Assembly (NCBI RefSeq): GCF_015221995.1
Contig: NZ_JADFFM010000001.1
Coordinates: 1,736,001 to 1,800,000 of the forward strand
Length of the DNA stretch: 64,000 nucleotides
Direction: 5' to 3'
Source: Mucilaginibacter boryungensis
GTDB lineage: Bacteria > Bacteroidota > Bacteroidia > Sphingobacteriales > Sphingobacteriaceae
The translations under genes were made by a program, and so were the position numbers. This document shows positions 53,635-63,737 of the stretch, in pieces. Positions within the stretch are counted from its first letter, which is position 1, and each line of letters opens with the position of its first letter. Below the pieces are notes generated by a model. It made no database searches. It was not told the origin of the DNA and worked only from the letters and a program-made list of their open reading frames with translations.

Positions 53635-54396
53635 ATGTATTTCCTGCTCTCAAAAATCCTGTTGTTTCTAATTTTCCCTATTAACTGGATCATAGTTTTA
53701 TTGGTAATAGCCATATTCACCAAAAGGCAAAAGCTTAGGAAATGGGCCACTATAGCGGGTATAGTTCTATTGGCCATATTTTCTAATACCTGGTTATGCA
53801 ATTGGTTTGCCCATGCCTGGGAATGGCCCGCAACCAATCTGCCCGAAAATGCACATTACAGTTGTGCTATAGTTTTAGGTGGTTTTGTCTCACAGATCAA
53901 TGATAAAGATGGGCGGTTTAATCATTCGTCAGACAGGTTTATTGAGGGTATACGGTTAGTCAGTACAGGCAAGGCATCGCATATATTAATCAGTGGTGGC
54001 AATGGCAATATAAACCCAGACCAATTTTCTGAAGGGGAGTGGACACGCAAACAGCTTAAGCAATTGCATTTTGGTGACAGCACTATCCTTATCGAAGGAA
54101 AATCGCGTAATACGTTGGAGAACGCTAAATACTCGGCCGCCTTATTAAAAAAAAGTGGCTTAAAACCACCGTACCTGCTAGTAACATCAGCCTATCACAT
54201 GCGCAGGGCTATGCACATTTTCAAAAATGCCGGTGTTAATGTGGTGGCTTATCCTTGCGACTTTATATCAGGAGATGTTGGCTGGCCCCGTTTGGCCGAT
54301 CTGATACCAAATTTTGAGGCGCTAACCTGGTGGAATACCACTATTAAGGAAGTATGGGGCTATGGAGTGAATTATTTTATGAAAACTAACGACTAA
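53635..54396 (+). CDS. YdcF-family membrane protein (DUF218)
   Basis: A 253-residue protein with two N-terminal membrane segments (about 5-27 and 38-58) and a DUF218 domain (about 75-225, 'CAIVLGGFV', 'ILISGGNGN', 'SRNTLENAKYSAALL', 'LLVTSAYHMRRAM'). Relatives such as SanA and ElyC act in envelope or polymer biogenesis; the molecular activity is not settled. It is convergent with a histidine kinase gene 5 bases away. Confidence 0.87.
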   Translation: MYFLLSKILLFLIFPINWIIVLLVIAIFTKRQKLRKWATIAGIVLLAIFSNTWLCNWFAHAWEWPATNLPENAHYSCAIVLGGFVSQINDKDGRFNHSSDRFIEGIRLVSTGKASHILISGGNGNINPDQFSEGEWTRKQLKQLHFGDSTILIEGKSRNTLENAKYSAALLKKSGLKPPYLLVTSAYHMRRAMHIFKNAGVNVVAYPCDFISGDVGWPRLADLIPNFEALTWWNTTIKEVWGYGVNYFMKTND

Positions 54397-54401
54397 TATC
54401 G

Positions 54402-55739
54402 TTACTCACCCTTGGCTAAAGGCAACCATATGCTAAAGGTCGAGCCCTTACCTTCTTCGCTTGCCACACTTATTTTGCCGCCATGTTTTTCTATAATTTG
54501 TTTAACAATACTTAACCCCAGGCCTGTAGATGTTTCACCTTTTAAACCGCTGCGGCCTGCTTTGGTGAAGCGTTCAAAAATATGTGGCAGCATGGCTGCT
54601 GGTATCCCTACACCATGATCCTGTATTTGCAGTAGGGCCATATGATGATCGTGCCCTAATATAATATCAAGATCATCCCGTTCTTTCGAGAATTTCAACG
54701 CGTTACTGATCAGATTGTCCAATACCCGGTTAAATTTTTCGGGGTTAATATGCACAAATACGTTTTTTTCGTGCTCCGTCAGTCTGATGTGATTGCGTAC
54801 CTCGCTCATACTTTTCCAGGTAGCAATAGTATTTTTTACTAAAGCATTCAATTCTATTAGTTGTGTTTCAAATGGGCGGTCGTTCTCGTTTTTGGCTACC
54901 TCAAGTAAATCGCTTACAATAGAGCGTGCTTTAACGCATGACGTTTTGATCATACCCAGGTTATCTTGCAATTCCTCATCCGGGCTTTCCAGTTCCATAA
55001 TCATAGCTATCGATTCTATGGCTGCTATAGGGTTACGCAAATCGTGCGCTACAATGCCTAATACATCATTTTTGAAATCGCTGGCTTTCTCTATCTCGAT
55101 GTTTTTACGCTGGATCTCATTCAGATGCATAAAGTGGCTGGCCTTATACGAATATATATATCGTGTAATAAAGTAAAATCCGCATAATAACACCATAGAG
55201 GTAACCTGATTGTAAATTACTTCGGTAGGGTCGGTTTCACACCAAAACAAAATTACGGTAAACAACAGTTCGGTAAGGATAGTGAGCATAATAGTATCTT
55301 CATACTCAAACACACACATTACACTAACGGTTATTAATGCTACCAGGTACATAGTCAGGTTATCCTGAAGGTTATACATAGCAATAAAGCTGGCCAGGAT
55401 ACCGCTAAACATCAGGTAAACCGAAAATGTGATTACGAAAGCATTCATTAGTCCGGTCGGCTTATTTTTTTTACCAAACGCGGTTAATAGCTGTTTACTA
55501 ATGAGATAAAATATGGGCGTAAGGATAATATAAGCCCAGTTGCTATAATTAAACTCGGGAAAGTTTGCAGCACGTGTTAAACTATTGGGTACCAGTGTGT
55601 AAAATAGCCGTAAAAAAACATTCAGGGCAAAAAATATAGCGCTGGCAACCTGCACCGCCTTCAGGTTTTGAAGTGTGTAATGCTTGCGAAAGGCGGCGCG
55701 GTTGTTCGCCGGGATGTTTTTAAAAAAGTAAATATTCAC
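54402..55739 (-). CDS. Membrane sensor histidine kinase
   Basis: A 445-residue kinase with six predicted membrane segments (about 28-196), a HisKA domain with His232 in 'GIVAHDLRNPIAA', and a HATPase domain with N box 'NLISNALKFSKERDD', G1 'DHGVGIPAAM' and G2 'GLGLSIVKQIIEKHGG'. There is no PAS or extracellular sensor domain, so the membrane part itself may sense. No response regulator is adjacent, so its partner lies elsewhere. Confidence 0.92.
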   Translation of the reverse strand: MNIYFFKNIPANNRAAFRKHYTLQNLKAVQVASAIFFALNVFLRLFYTLVPNSLTRAANFPEFNYSNWAYIILTPIFYLISKQLLTAFGKKNKPTGLMNAFVITFSVYLMFSGILASFIAMYNLQDNLTMYLVALITVSVMCVFEYEDTIMLTILTELLFTVILFWCETDPTEVIYNQVTSMVLLCGFYFITRYIYSYKASHFMHLNEIQRKNIEIEKASDFKNDVLGIVAHDLRNPIAAIESIAMIMELESPDEELQDNLGMIKTSCVKARSIVSDLLEVAKNENDRPFETQLIELNALVKNTIATWKSMSEVRNHIRLTEHEKNVFVHINPEKFNRVLDNLISNALKFSKERDDLDIILGHDHHMALLQIQDHGVGIPAAMLPHIFERFTKAGRSGLKGETSTGLGLSIVKQIIEKHGGKISVASEEGKGSTFSIWLPLAKGE

Positions 55740-55851
55740 AAATGTGTGTGGTTTAGTATAGCAAAACTATAAATTTTTTGCCCTAAAGCGCACATAAACA
55801 AAACAATAGGAATTAATGACATATTTATGATAAGGGGTTTATGTAATGATT

Positions 55852-55862
55852 GACAAACTGTC
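55852..55862. promoter_or_regulatory. Short inverted repeat upstream of clpB
   Basis: GACA-AAC-TGTC lies 75-85 bases upstream of the clpB start and could be a stress-regulator site. The repeat is short, so support is weak; no CIRCE element was seen. Confidence 0.2.
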
Positions 55863-55936
55863 TGATGCTTTTAATTCTGCCTGACTTTTTTTCATATAAT
55901 GCTCATTGGCAGGAGGTTTGAACAACAATTAATACT

Positions 55937-58540
55937 ATGAATTTTAACAACTTTACCATAAAAGCGCAGGAGGCTGTTCAAAAAGCTTCCGAGATTACTA
56001 CAGGTAACCAGCAGCAGGCTATTGAGAATGCACACCTGTTGAAAGGTTTATTATTGGTTGATGAAAATGTGATCACCTACCTGTTAAAAAAATTAAACGT
56101 AAATATTAACCGGCTTAACGAGCAGCTCGATCAGCAGATCGCGTCATTCCCTAAAGTTAGCGGCAGCAACGTATATCTTTCATCAAACGCTAATAGTGCC
56201 TTGCAAAAAGCACAGGGCTACCTAAAAGAATTTAAAGATGAGTTTGTTTCGGTTGAACATGTTTTATTGGGCATTTTAGCTGTAAATGATAAGGCCGGCA
56301 CATTGCTTAAAGACATGGGCGTAAGCGAGAAAGATCTTAAAAAGGCCATTGTAGGTTTACGCGGTGATAGCAAGGTGACCGATCAAAACGCTGAAGCGAC
56401 TTATAACGCGCTGAATAAATACGCCCGTGATTTAAACGAATATGCCGAATCGGGTAAGCTTGACCCTGTTATTGGTCGCGACGACGAGATACGCCGGGTA
56501 ATACAGATATTATCGCGCCGTACAAAGAACAACCCTATTTTAGTAGGAGAGCCGGGCGTAGGTAAAACCGCTATTGCAGAGGGTATTGCTTTCCGTATTA
56601 TAAAAGGCGACGTGCCCGAGAACCTAAAAAGTAAAATAGTATACTCATTGGATATGGGTGCACTGATAGCTGGTGCCAAATACAAAGGCGAGTTTGAAGA
56701 ACGGTTAAAAGCAGTAATAAAAGAAGTTACCCAATCCGATGGCGAGATCATCCTGTTTATTGACGAGATACACACCTTAGTAGGCGCCGGTGGCGGTGAA
56801 GGGGCTATGGACGCTGCCAATATATTGAAACCCGCTTTAGCCCGCGGCGAACTGAGGGCTATTGGTGCCACTACGCTAAACGAGTATCAAAAGTATTTAG
56901 AGAAAGACAAAGCGCTGGAACGCCGTTTCCAGATGGTGCTGGTTGATGAACCAGATACGGCTGATGCGATCTCTATTTTACGTGGCTTGAAAGAACGTTA
57001 TGAAACCCACCACAAGGTGCATATTAAAGATGAGGCCATAATAGCCGCGGTTGAAATGTCGCAGCGGTATATATCTGACCGTTTCCTACCGGATAAAGCG
57101 ATTGACCTGATGGATGAAGCTGCATCCAAATTGCGTATGGAAATGGATTCGGTGCCGGAGGCCGTTGATGAAATGGAGCGCCGTATAATGCAACTGGAGA
57201 TTGAGCGTGAAGCTATCAAGCGTGAAAAAGATACTGCACGGGTGAAAGAGCTGAGCGAGGAAATAGCCAATTTATCAGCCGAACGTGATTCACTGCGTGC
57301 TAAATGGCAAAGTGAAAAGGATTTGGTTGATAGCATAAACCTGAAAGTGGAGCAAGTGGAAAACATGAAACTTGAAGCCGAACAGGCGGAGCGCGCCGGT
57401 GATTATGCTAAGGTAGCCGAATTACGTTATGGCCGCATCCGCGAGGTTCAGGAGGAAGTTGAGAAGCTGAAAGCTGCCTTGCTTGAAAATCAACAGGATA
57501 GCCGTATGCTGAAAGAGGAGGTTACTGCCGAAGATATTGCCGGTGTTGTATCGCGATGGACAGGGATACCAGTAAGTAAAATGATACAAAGCGAACGCGA
57601 AAAACTGCTGAACCTGGAAGATGAACTGCACAAACGCGTGGCGGGCCAGGAAGAAGCAATAGAAGCTATTAGCGATGCCATACGTCGCAGCCGTGCCGGT
57701 TTGCAGGACAAAAAGAAACCTATCGGATCTTTTATATTCCTCGGTACTACCGGTGTTGGTAAAACAGAGCTGGCTAAAGCCCTTGCCGAATATCTTTTTA
57801 ATGATGAAAATGCGCTGGTACGTATAGATATGTCGGAGTACCAGGAACGCCACGCGGTGTCAAGGCTGATCGGTGCGCCTCCGGGCTATGTGGGTTATGA
57901 TGAAGGCGGACAATTAACTGAGGCCGTTAGGCGCAAGCCCTATAGCGTAGTACTGTTGGATGAAATTGAAAAAGCGCACCCGGATGTATTTAATATATTA
58001 TTACAGGTATTGGATGATGGCCGCCTTACTGATAATAAAGGCCGCGTGGTGAACTTTAAGAATACCATTATCATCATGACATCTAATATTGGTTCAAACA
58101 TTATCCAGGAGAATTTTACCAATTTCGATGATCAGGATAAAGAACAGGTATTGGCCAAAACTAAGAACCAGTTGTTTGAACTGCTGCGTACCACCATCAG
58201 GCCTGAGTTTTTAAACCGGATAGATGAAGTGATCATGTTCACTCCGTTAAGTCGCGATGAAATAGGGGATATTGTGAAACTTCAATTCAGGCATGTGCAA
58301 CAAACTCTTGCTGAAATGGGGGTTACTATAGAAGCCTCGGATGAAGCGCTGGATTGGCTTGCACAGTTAGGTTATGATCCGCAATTTGGCGCCCGCCCGC
58401 TAAAACGTGTAATACAAAAGAAAATATTGAATGAATTATCTAAGCAAATTTTAGCTGGTAAAATTGATAAGGATGCGAAAATTAAATTGGATATGTTCGA
58501 TCAGCAGTTTGTATTTTTAAATGATGATAGCGGAAAATAA
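55937..58540 (+). CDS. clpB: ATP-dependent protein disaggregase ClpB
   Basis: An 867-residue protein with the full ClpB order: double Clp N-domain (1-150), first AAA+ domain with Walker A '[13 protein letters not shown]' and '[20 protein letters not shown]', the middle coiled coil (about 410-530, rich in charged residues), and second AAA+ domain with '[16 protein letters not shown]' and '[14 protein letters not shown]'. The presence of the long middle domain and absence of an IGF/L ClpP loop identify ClpB rather than ClpA or ClpC. It rescues aggregated proteins with DnaK. It is monocistronic with a very strong terminator. Confidence 0.97.
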   Translation: MNFNNFTIKAQEAVQKASEITTGNQQQAIENAHLLKGLLLVDENVITYLLKKLNVNINRLNEQLDQQIASFPKVSGSNVYLSSNANSALQKAQGYLKEFKDEFVSVEHVLLGILAVNDKAGTLLKDMGVSEKDLKKAIVGLRGDSKVTDQNAEATYNALNKYARDLNEYAESGKLDPVIGRDDEIRRVIQILSRRTKNNPILVGEPGVGKTAIAEGIAFRIIKGDVPENLKSKIVYSLDMGALIAGAKYKGEFEERLKAVIKEVTQSDGEIILFIDEIHTLVGAGGGEGAMDAANILKPALARGELRAIGATTLNEYQKYLEKDKALERRFQMVLVDEPDTADAISILRGLKERYETHHKVHIKDEAIIAAVEMSQRYISDRFLPDKAIDLMDEAASKLRMEMDSVPEAVDEMERRIMQLEIEREAIKREKDTARVKELSEEIANLSAERDSLRAKWQSEKDLVDSINLKVEQVENMKLEAEQAERAGDYAKVAELRYGRIREVQEEVEKLKAALLENQQDSRMLKEEVTAEDIAGVVSRWTGIPVSKMIQSEREKLLNLEDELHKRVAGQEEAIEAISDAIRRSRAGLQDKKKPIGSFIFLGTTGVGKTELAKALAEYLFNDENALVRIDMSEYQERHAVSRLIGAPPGYVGYDEGGQLTEAVRRKPYSVVLLDEIEKAHPDVFNILLQVLDDGRLTDNKGRVVNFKNTIIIMTSNIGSNIIQENFTNFDDQDKEQVLAKTKNQLFELLRTTIRPEFLNRIDEVIMFTPLSRDEIGDIVKLQFRHVQQTLAEMGVTIEASDEALDWLAQLGYDPQFGARPLKRVIQKKILNELSKQILAGKIDKDAKIKLDMFDQQFVFLNDDSGK

Positions 58541-58573
58541 TAAGTGTCAGATTGACCATTAATTAATAATTAA

Positions 58574-58620
58574 TTAATAACTATAAAAGGGGGCCGAAAG
58601 CCCCCTTTTATAGTTATTAA
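58574..58620 (+). terminator. Strong intrinsic terminator after clpB
   Basis: A perfect 21-bp stem (58574-58594 with 58600-58620) with a CGAAA loop, a GGGGGC core and AT-rich base. The symmetric A- and T-runs next to the core would let it act in both directions. Confidence 0.95.
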
Positions 58621-58747
58621 ATTACTGTAACTGAAATGCTTGATATTATTAACTTATAAACATAATAGTCCCATATGTTCAAAAATAAATTTTCAAACAT
58701 TAAAAATAAGTTATAATATTGTACCCCGATATCCTTAAGTTATCACA

Positions 58748-59077
58748 GTGAAAAATATAATATTTCTATTTATCATTTTTGGGTTTCTTATTACGTCCGC
58801 TTGTACAAAAGGTGGGGCACAGGTAGTCCTGCAGGGTATTTCCTTCACCCCTGATACTATAACCGTATCAGTTAACTGTTCAATGCAACTGACACCTGTA
58901 TTTACTCCTTCTGTTTTCAGTTCAATCCCTGTAGAATGGTCTTCAACTGATAATTCTGTTGTTTCTGTTTCTTCAAATGGTGTTTTAACTACAAATTTGA
59001 CCAAGGGCCAAGCCTGGATAAAAATCAAGGATAAATACAGCGCCACCACCGGCAAGTGCCTTGTGATAGTTCAGTAA
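58748..59077 (+). CDS. Small lipoprotein with bacterial Ig-like (BIG2) domain
   Basis: A 109-residue protein starting at GTG, with a lipoprotein signal and lipobox TSAC near Cys19, then one BIG2-like domain ('PDTITVSVNCSMQLTPVFTP', 'VEWSSTDNSVVSVSSNGVLT', 'ATTGKCLVIV'). Such domains mediate surface binding or are structural; here it stands alone. A frame on the opposite strand is a shadow. The T-rich run near 59154-59190 downstream may end the transcript. Confidence 0.78.
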   Translation: MKNIIFLFIIFGFLITSACTKGGAQVVLQGISFTPDTITVSVNCSMQLTPVFTPSVFSSIPVEWSSTDNSVVSVSSNGVLTTNLTKGQAWIKIKDKYSATTGKCLVIVQ

Positions 59078-59283
59078 TCCGCCTTTTCTTTTCATTGCTT
59101 TCACCTTTATTGTTTAGTGTTTCTGCTTTTTACGAAAGCTGTTTTCAAAAGGTTTCTTTTTTTTTTGATTTTTTTTGATTTTTTCATCAGTATACAACCT
59201 GATGCAATCTGACAGCTTTTTTATATTTTTGCGCAAAGGACAGGCTGACAATAATTGTCTAACCGTCCCGTTTTTCCTTATCA

Positions 59284-60237
59284 ATGGATATATCAGTTGT
59301 AGTACCCTTATATGATGAAGTAGAATCGTTACCCGAATTGGTATCATGGATAGCCAGGGTAATGAGCGAAAATCAATTCACTTACGAAGTAATTTTGGTT
59401 GATGACGGCAGTTCCGACGGTAGCTGGGATATGATAGTTAAACTGAAAGAGCAATTCACCTTCATTAAAGGTATCAAATTCAGGCGCAACTATGGTAAGT
59501 CGGCCGCGCTGAATGTCGGTTTTGAGGCGGCAAAGGGAAATGTTATTATTACTATGGACGCCGATTTGCAGGATAGCCCCGATGAAATCCCCGGCCTTTA
59601 CCGACGCATTATTGAGGAGAAATACGACCTGGTATCCGGCTGGAAAGCCAAGCGTTATGATCCGCTGAGCAAAACTATCCCTACCAAATTATTTAATGCG
59701 GCTACGCGCCGTATGTCGGGCATCCCTAACCTACACGATTTTAATTGCGGGTTAAAAGCATACCGCAACGCCGTAGTTAAGAATATCGAAGTATATGGCG
59801 AAATGCACCGCTACATACCCGTATTGGCCAAATGGGCTGGTTTTACAAAAATAGGCGAGCAGGTGGTTGAACACCGGGCCCGTAAATACGGCAAAACCAA
59901 GTTTGGCATGGCCCGCTTTATCAATGGCTTTTTAGATCTGCTCTCTATATTCTTTGTTGGTAAATTTGGAAAACGCCCCATGCACTTTTTTGGCTCGATG
60001 GGCGTTTTAAGTTTTTTGCTTGGCTTTGCAAGTATAGTATGGGTTATTGGTGAAAAGCTTTACGCTATTGCCCAGCATATACGTTACGACCGCGATGTGA
60101 CACAAAAACCGCTGTTTTATATAGGGCTTGTTGCTGTGATAGTTGGTTTCCAATTATTTTTAACAGGCTTTGTGGCCGAACTGGTGGCCCGCAGCGCAAG
60201 TGAGCGCAATAAATATCAAATTGAGGAAACGGTATAA
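59284..60237 (+). CDS. Glycosyltransferase family 2, DPM1/GtrB-like membrane enzyme
   Basis: A 317-residue GT2 enzyme: 'VVVPLYDEVESL' at the N-terminus, nucleotide site 'LVDDGSSDGS' (Asp40, Asp41), DxD at Asp92-Asp94 in 'TMDADLQD', and two C-terminal membrane segments (about 235-260 and 275-300) as in GtrB/ArnC-type polyprenyl-phosphate glycosyltransferases. It probably transfers a sugar from a nucleotide to a lipid carrier on the inner membrane. It is 111 bases upstream of a second GT2 gene. Confidence 0.9.
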   Translation: MDISVVVPLYDEVESLPELVSWIARVMSENQFTYEVILVDDGSSDGSWDMIVKLKEQFTFIKGIKFRRNYGKSAALNVGFEAAKGNVIITMDADLQDSPDEIPGLYRRIIEEKYDLVSGWKAKRYDPLSKTIPTKLFNAATRRMSGIPNLHDFNCGLKAYRNAVVKNIEVYGEMHRYIPVLAKWAGFTKIGEQVVEHRARKYGKTKFGMARFINGFLDLLSIFFVGKFGKRPMHFFGSMGVLSFLLGFASIVWVIGEKLYAIAQHIRYDRDVTQKPLFYIGLVAVIVGFQLFLTGFVAELVARSASERNKYQIEETV

Positions 60238-60240
60238 ATG

Positions 60241-60348
60241 TAAATTTCAAATGTGCAGATGTGCAATTGATATATACATTAATCGTTAACATTTAAAAAT
60301 TAAATAAATCTGCATATCTGCATACCCGCACATTTGCACATCCAATAT
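60241..60348. repeat. Imperfect inverted repeat with TGTGCA words between two glycosyltransferase genes
   Basis: GATGTGCAA (60258-60266) and AAATGTGC (60249-60256) recur inverted as TTGCACATC (60334-60342) and GCACATTT (60328-60335). The gap is AT-rich otherwise. It looks like a dispersed intergenic repeat rather than a terminator. Confidence 0.5.
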
Positions 60349-61317
60349 ATGTTTTTCTCTATCATAATTCCTTTATACAACCGTCCGCAGGAGATAAAAG
60401 AACTGCTGTATACTCTCACTAAACAAACCTATACCCGGTTTGAGGTGCTGGTAATAGAAGATGGTTCGGTTAATGATGCCAGGGAAATAGTGGAAAGCTA
60501 TGCTGATAAGCTGGATATTAAATACTTTGTAAAGCCCAACTCGGGCCAGGGCTTTAGCCGTAATTATGGTTTTGAGCGCGCCATGGGCGATTATTTCGTC
60601 GTGTTTGATTCCGACTGCCTGATACCGCCCGATTATTTGGAGATAGTGGCCGAAAGCCTTGCGGCAAACTATCTTGATGCGTATGGCGGCCCCGATGACG
60701 CGCACGCCTCGTTTACACCCATACAAAAGGCCATTAGTTATTCCATGACGTCGCCATTTACTACCGGAGGTATCAGGGGGAATAAAAAGGGGATAGGGCA
60801 GTTTCATCCGCGCAGTTTCAACATGGGTATTTCGCGCCGGGTGTGGGAAACAGCCGGTGGTTTTGTCATTACCCGCCTGGGCGAAGATATTGAATACAGT
60901 ATCCGTATCCACAGCCTTGGTTTTAAAATTGGGCTGATCCCCGAGGCTAAAGTATACCATAAGCGCCGTACAAGTTTTGCACAATTTTACAAGCAACTGC
61001 ACTTTTTTGGGCGTGCACGTATTAACGTATACAAGTTTTTCCCTGCAGAACTGAAGGCCGTACATTTTTTTCCCGCTGTGTTCACGCTGGGTTTACTGTT
61101 TACGGTCATTGCCAACCTGTTTCATTGGCCCATTGCCTTATTGGCCAATATGTTTGTATTATTATTCTTTTTGTTGATATTTTTTCATTCGTTGATTAAA
61201 AACAAATCGTTAAAAGTTGCATTTTTGAGCATTATTGCTGCGTTTATCCAGCTTACTGCTTATGGTTTAGGCTTTATGCAGGATTACTGGAAGCGGGTAA
61301 TATTAAAAAAACAATAA
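60349..61317 (+). CDS. Glycosyltransferase family 2 membrane protein
   Basis: A 322-residue GT2 enzyme beginning 'MFFSIIIPLYNRPQEI', with nucleotide site 'VIEDGSVNDA', DxD-type 'VFDSDCLIPPDY' and an acceptor-side 'RLGEDIEYSIRIHSLG'. Two or three membrane segments close the protein (about 235-255, 260-280 and 290-312). I chose the ATG at 60349 because it starts the conserved strand; an upstream TTG lies inside the repeat. The donor and acceptor are unknown. It is 9 bases before the next membrane gene. Confidence 0.87.
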   Translation: MFFSIIIPLYNRPQEIKELLYTLTKQTYTRFEVLVIEDGSVNDAREIVESYADKLDIKYFVKPNSGQGFSRNYGFERAMGDYFVVFDSDCLIPPDYLEIVAESLAANYLDAYGGPDDAHASFTPIQKAISYSMTSPFTTGGIRGNKKGIGQFHPRSFNMGISRRVWETAGGFVITRLGEDIEYSIRIHSLGFKIGLIPEAKVYHKRRTSFAQFYKQLHFFGRARINVYKFFPAELKAVHFFPAVFTLGLLFTVIANLFHWPIALLANMFVLLFFLLIFFHSLIKNKSLKVAFLSIIAAFIQLTAYGLGFMQDYWKRVILKKQ

Positions 61318-61326
61318 ATAGGCTAT

Positions 61327-62043
61327 ATGTACCACCCGTTCTCCGTTGCAGAAACCATAAAAGCTGCATGGAATATTGTAAAAAAGAATTTCGTTACAAT
61401 AATTATTTATTCTGCCCTGGCGGTAGTGGCGCTTGTTGTTATACAATTAATTAATTTCATATTCAGGTCTTCGGCAGATTATGCCATACAGGTTATTTTG
61501 TTTTTCCTGCTTATGATTATGCAGGGCTATACCACGCTTGGATTATACAAACTGATATTTACACTTATTGATAGCGAATTTTACGAGTTTGAGTTTTCGC
61601 AAATAGTGCCGAGTATGCGCATGGTATTAAGCTATATTACTATCAGCTTAATATTTGCTTTTATTGTTACAACATTCAACTTTTTTATCATAGACACCTG
61701 GCTGGTTAATTATCCTGCCACCCAAACTATTGTTAAATTTTTTGGTGTGCTAATTTTAATGTACCTGGCATTGCGTTATATGTTTTGTGTATGTTTTATT
61801 GTAGATGATGACTCAGGCCCGTTTGAATCGCTACGACAAAGCTTTGCCATAACCAAAGGGAACCTTGCCAAAATTATCCTGATATTGCTGATCAGTATAG
61901 CGCTGATAGCCCTGGGTGTAATTGCTTTATTTATAGGTATTATTATTACTTATCCGTTAGTAAACATTATTTTGGTGGTTACCTACCGCAAATTGGTTTA
62001 TAGCCATATGGATGTAGATGATGACATTGCCGAAACCAATTAA
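61327..62043 (+). CDS. Multi-pass membrane protein of unknown function
   Basis: A 238-residue protein with about six membrane segments (about 22-42, 50-72, 102-125, 134-155, 180-205 and 207-225). 'AAWNIVKKNFVTII' and 'SLRQSFAITKGNLAKII' form an internal duplication typical of the glycerophosphodiester-phosphodiesterase membrane domain/DUF975-like family. No enzymatic motif is visible. It ends 6 bases before the GH3 gene, in the same operon as the glycosyltransferases. Confidence 0.75.
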   Translation: MYHPFSVAETIKAAWNIVKKNFVTIIIYSALAVVALVVIQLINFIFRSSADYAIQVILFFLLMIMQGYTTLGLYKLIFTLIDSEFYEFEFSQIVPSMRMVLSYITISLIFAFIVTTFNFFIIDTWLVNYPATQTIVKFFGVLILMYLALRYMFCVCFIVDDDSGPFESLRQSFAITKGNLAKIILILLISIALIALGVIALFIGIIITYPLVNIILVVTYRKLVYSHMDVDDDIAETN

Positions 62044-62049
62044 TAGCGC

Positions 62050-63543
62050 ATGGGTTTTAAATCTGTTTTAAGTAGGGTATTCGCGGCGGTTGTAAACAGA
62101 AAACTAAATTATCTCCGTAAAAACGCGGTAGCGTTACAGCAACAAGTTTTTCTCCAATTAATTGAACAAGCCAAAGCGACTGCTTTTGGGAAAGATCATC
62201 ATTTCGATCAAATTAAAAGCTACACTGATTTCAAAAAGCAAGTCCCCATACGTGATTATGAAGACCTGCGCCCCTATATCGATCGTGTGGTGAACGGCGA
62301 ACCCGATGTGCTTTGGCCCGACAAGCCAGCTTATCTGGCTAAAACATCAGGCACAACATCCGGGGTAAAATATATTCCCATTTCTAAAGAAAGCATGCCC
62401 GAGCATATTACCGCAGCGCGTAACGCATTGCTTAATTATATCCACGAAACCGGTAACGCCGATTTTGTAGACGGCAAATTGATCTTTCTACAGGGTAGTC
62501 CTGTTTTGTCTGAGAAAGCTGGTATATCAACCGGACGCTTATCGGGCATTGTAGCGCACCATGTGCCCGCGTATCTGCAAAAGAGCCGCCTGCCCAGCTA
62601 CGAAACTAACTGTATTGAAGACTGGGAGCAAAAGGTAGATGCCATTGTTGATGAAACCATTTCGCAGGATATGCGCCTTATTAGCGGCATACCGCCATGG
62701 TGCCAAATGTATTTCGACAGGTTATCCGCCAAAGTTGGTGATAAAAAAATAAAAGACATTTTCCCCAATTTTAAGCTATTTGTATACGGCGGTGTGAATT
62801 ACGAACCTTATCGCGCCCGCATTGAAGAGAGCATTGGCTTCGCCATTGATTCTATTGAAACTTACCCGGCATCCGAAGGTTTTATCGCTTTCCAGGATTC
62901 ACAAAAAGATAAAAGTCTGCTGCTGTTATGCAATGCGGGGATGTTCTACGAGTTTATCCCGGCTGAAGAATATTTCGATGAAAACCCAACGCGTTTAAGT
63001 TTAGCCGAAGTGGAATTGAACAAAAATTACGCGTTGATATTAAATACCAACGCGGGTTTATGGGGATACAGCCTGGGCGATACCATTAAATTTGTTTCTA
63101 AAGACCCATATCGCATATTAGTTACCGGTCGGATAAAACATTATATATCAGCTTTTGGCGAGCACGTAATAGGCGAAGAGGTGGAGCATGCGCTGATGAG
63201 CGTAGCCAAAGCCGAAGGGGTAGATGTGGTCGAATTCACGGTAGCGCCACAGGTAAATCCGCCAGCAGGGCAACTACCTTATCACGAGTGGTTTATAGAG
63301 TTTGGCACCGATCCTGCAGACTTGCAAACCTTCGCGCAAAAAGTGGACAAAGCCCTGCAACAAAAAAATATTTACTATTTTGACCTGATTGAGGGTAACA
63401 TTTTGCAGCCATTGGTTATCAAAAGCTTAAAAAAGGATACCTTTATAAATTATATGCGCGCGCAGGGGAAGCTCGGCGGGCAAAATAAAGTCCCAAGGTT
63501 ATCAAATGATAGGAAGATAGCGGAGGGGTTGGAAAATTGTTAA
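62050..63543 (+). CDS. GH3-family (auxin-responsive-like) acyl-amido synthetase
   Basis: A 497-residue protein of the GH3 family, ANL-like adenylating enzymes best known in plants, which join carboxylates to amino acids. The ATP motif 'LAKTSGTTSGVKYIPIS' (about 98-114) is present, with 'YPASEGFIAFQD' and 'VTGRIKHYISAFGEHVIGEEVE' as the later adenylation motifs. The bacterial substrate is unknown. It has no signal peptide and acts in the cytoplasm. It ends the membrane-protein operon, and a repeat separates it from dxr. Confidence 0.88.
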   Translation: MGFKSVLSRVFAAVVNRKLNYLRKNAVALQQQVFLQLIEQAKATAFGKDHHFDQIKSYTDFKKQVPIRDYEDLRPYIDRVVNGEPDVLWPDKPAYLAKTSGTTSGVKYIPISKESMPEHITAARNALLNYIHETGNADFVDGKLIFLQGSPVLSEKAGISTGRLSGIVAHHVPAYLQKSRLPSYETNCIEDWEQKVDAIVDETISQDMRLISGIPPWCQMYFDRLSAKVGDKKIKDIFPNFKLFVYGGVNYEPYRARIEESIGFAIDSIETYPASEGFIAFQDSQKDKSLLLLCNAGMFYEFIPAEEYFDENPTRLSLAEVELNKNYALILNTNAGLWGYSLGDTIKFVSKDPYRILVTGRIKHYISAFGEHVIGEEVEHALMSVAKAEGVDVVEFTVAPQVNPPAGQLPYHEWFIEFGTDPADLQTFAQKVDKALQQKNIYYFDLIEGNILQPLVIKSLKKDTFINYMRAQGKLGGQNKVPRLSNDRKIAEGLENC

Positions 63544-63558
63544 TTAAACAAGGTTTGT

Positions 63559-63707
63559 CATTGCGAGCGATAGCGTGGCAATCTCATAGTAATAACACCA
63601 TGTCATTTCGATGGAGCATGGGCAGGAAGGAGCGGAGCGCGAAAGAGAAATCTTATACACGAAAACTGATTATCTTAGAAGATTTCTCCCTCCGGTTCGA
63701 AATGACA
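63559..63707. repeat. Nested-hairpin intergenic repeats before dxr
   Basis: The first part, from about 63557 to 63585, carries ATTGC...GCAAT (TCATTGCGAGCGATAGCG start). The second runs from TGTCATTTCG (63601-63610) to its inverse CGAAATGACA (63698-63707) and contains a second nested stem GAGAAATCTT (63645-63654) with AAGATTTCTC (63679-63688). Sequences of these two types recur in Bacteroidota genomes as small non-coding repeats. Confidence 0.75.
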
Positions 63708-63737
63708 GTGTAGACAAAGATAAAGAACAATAAAGAA

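Noticed and set aside
60373..61065. 230-codon frame on the minus strand inside the second glycosyltransferase gene
   Set aside because: Long, but antisense to a GT2 gene with intact motifs, and without signal, domain or own promoter.
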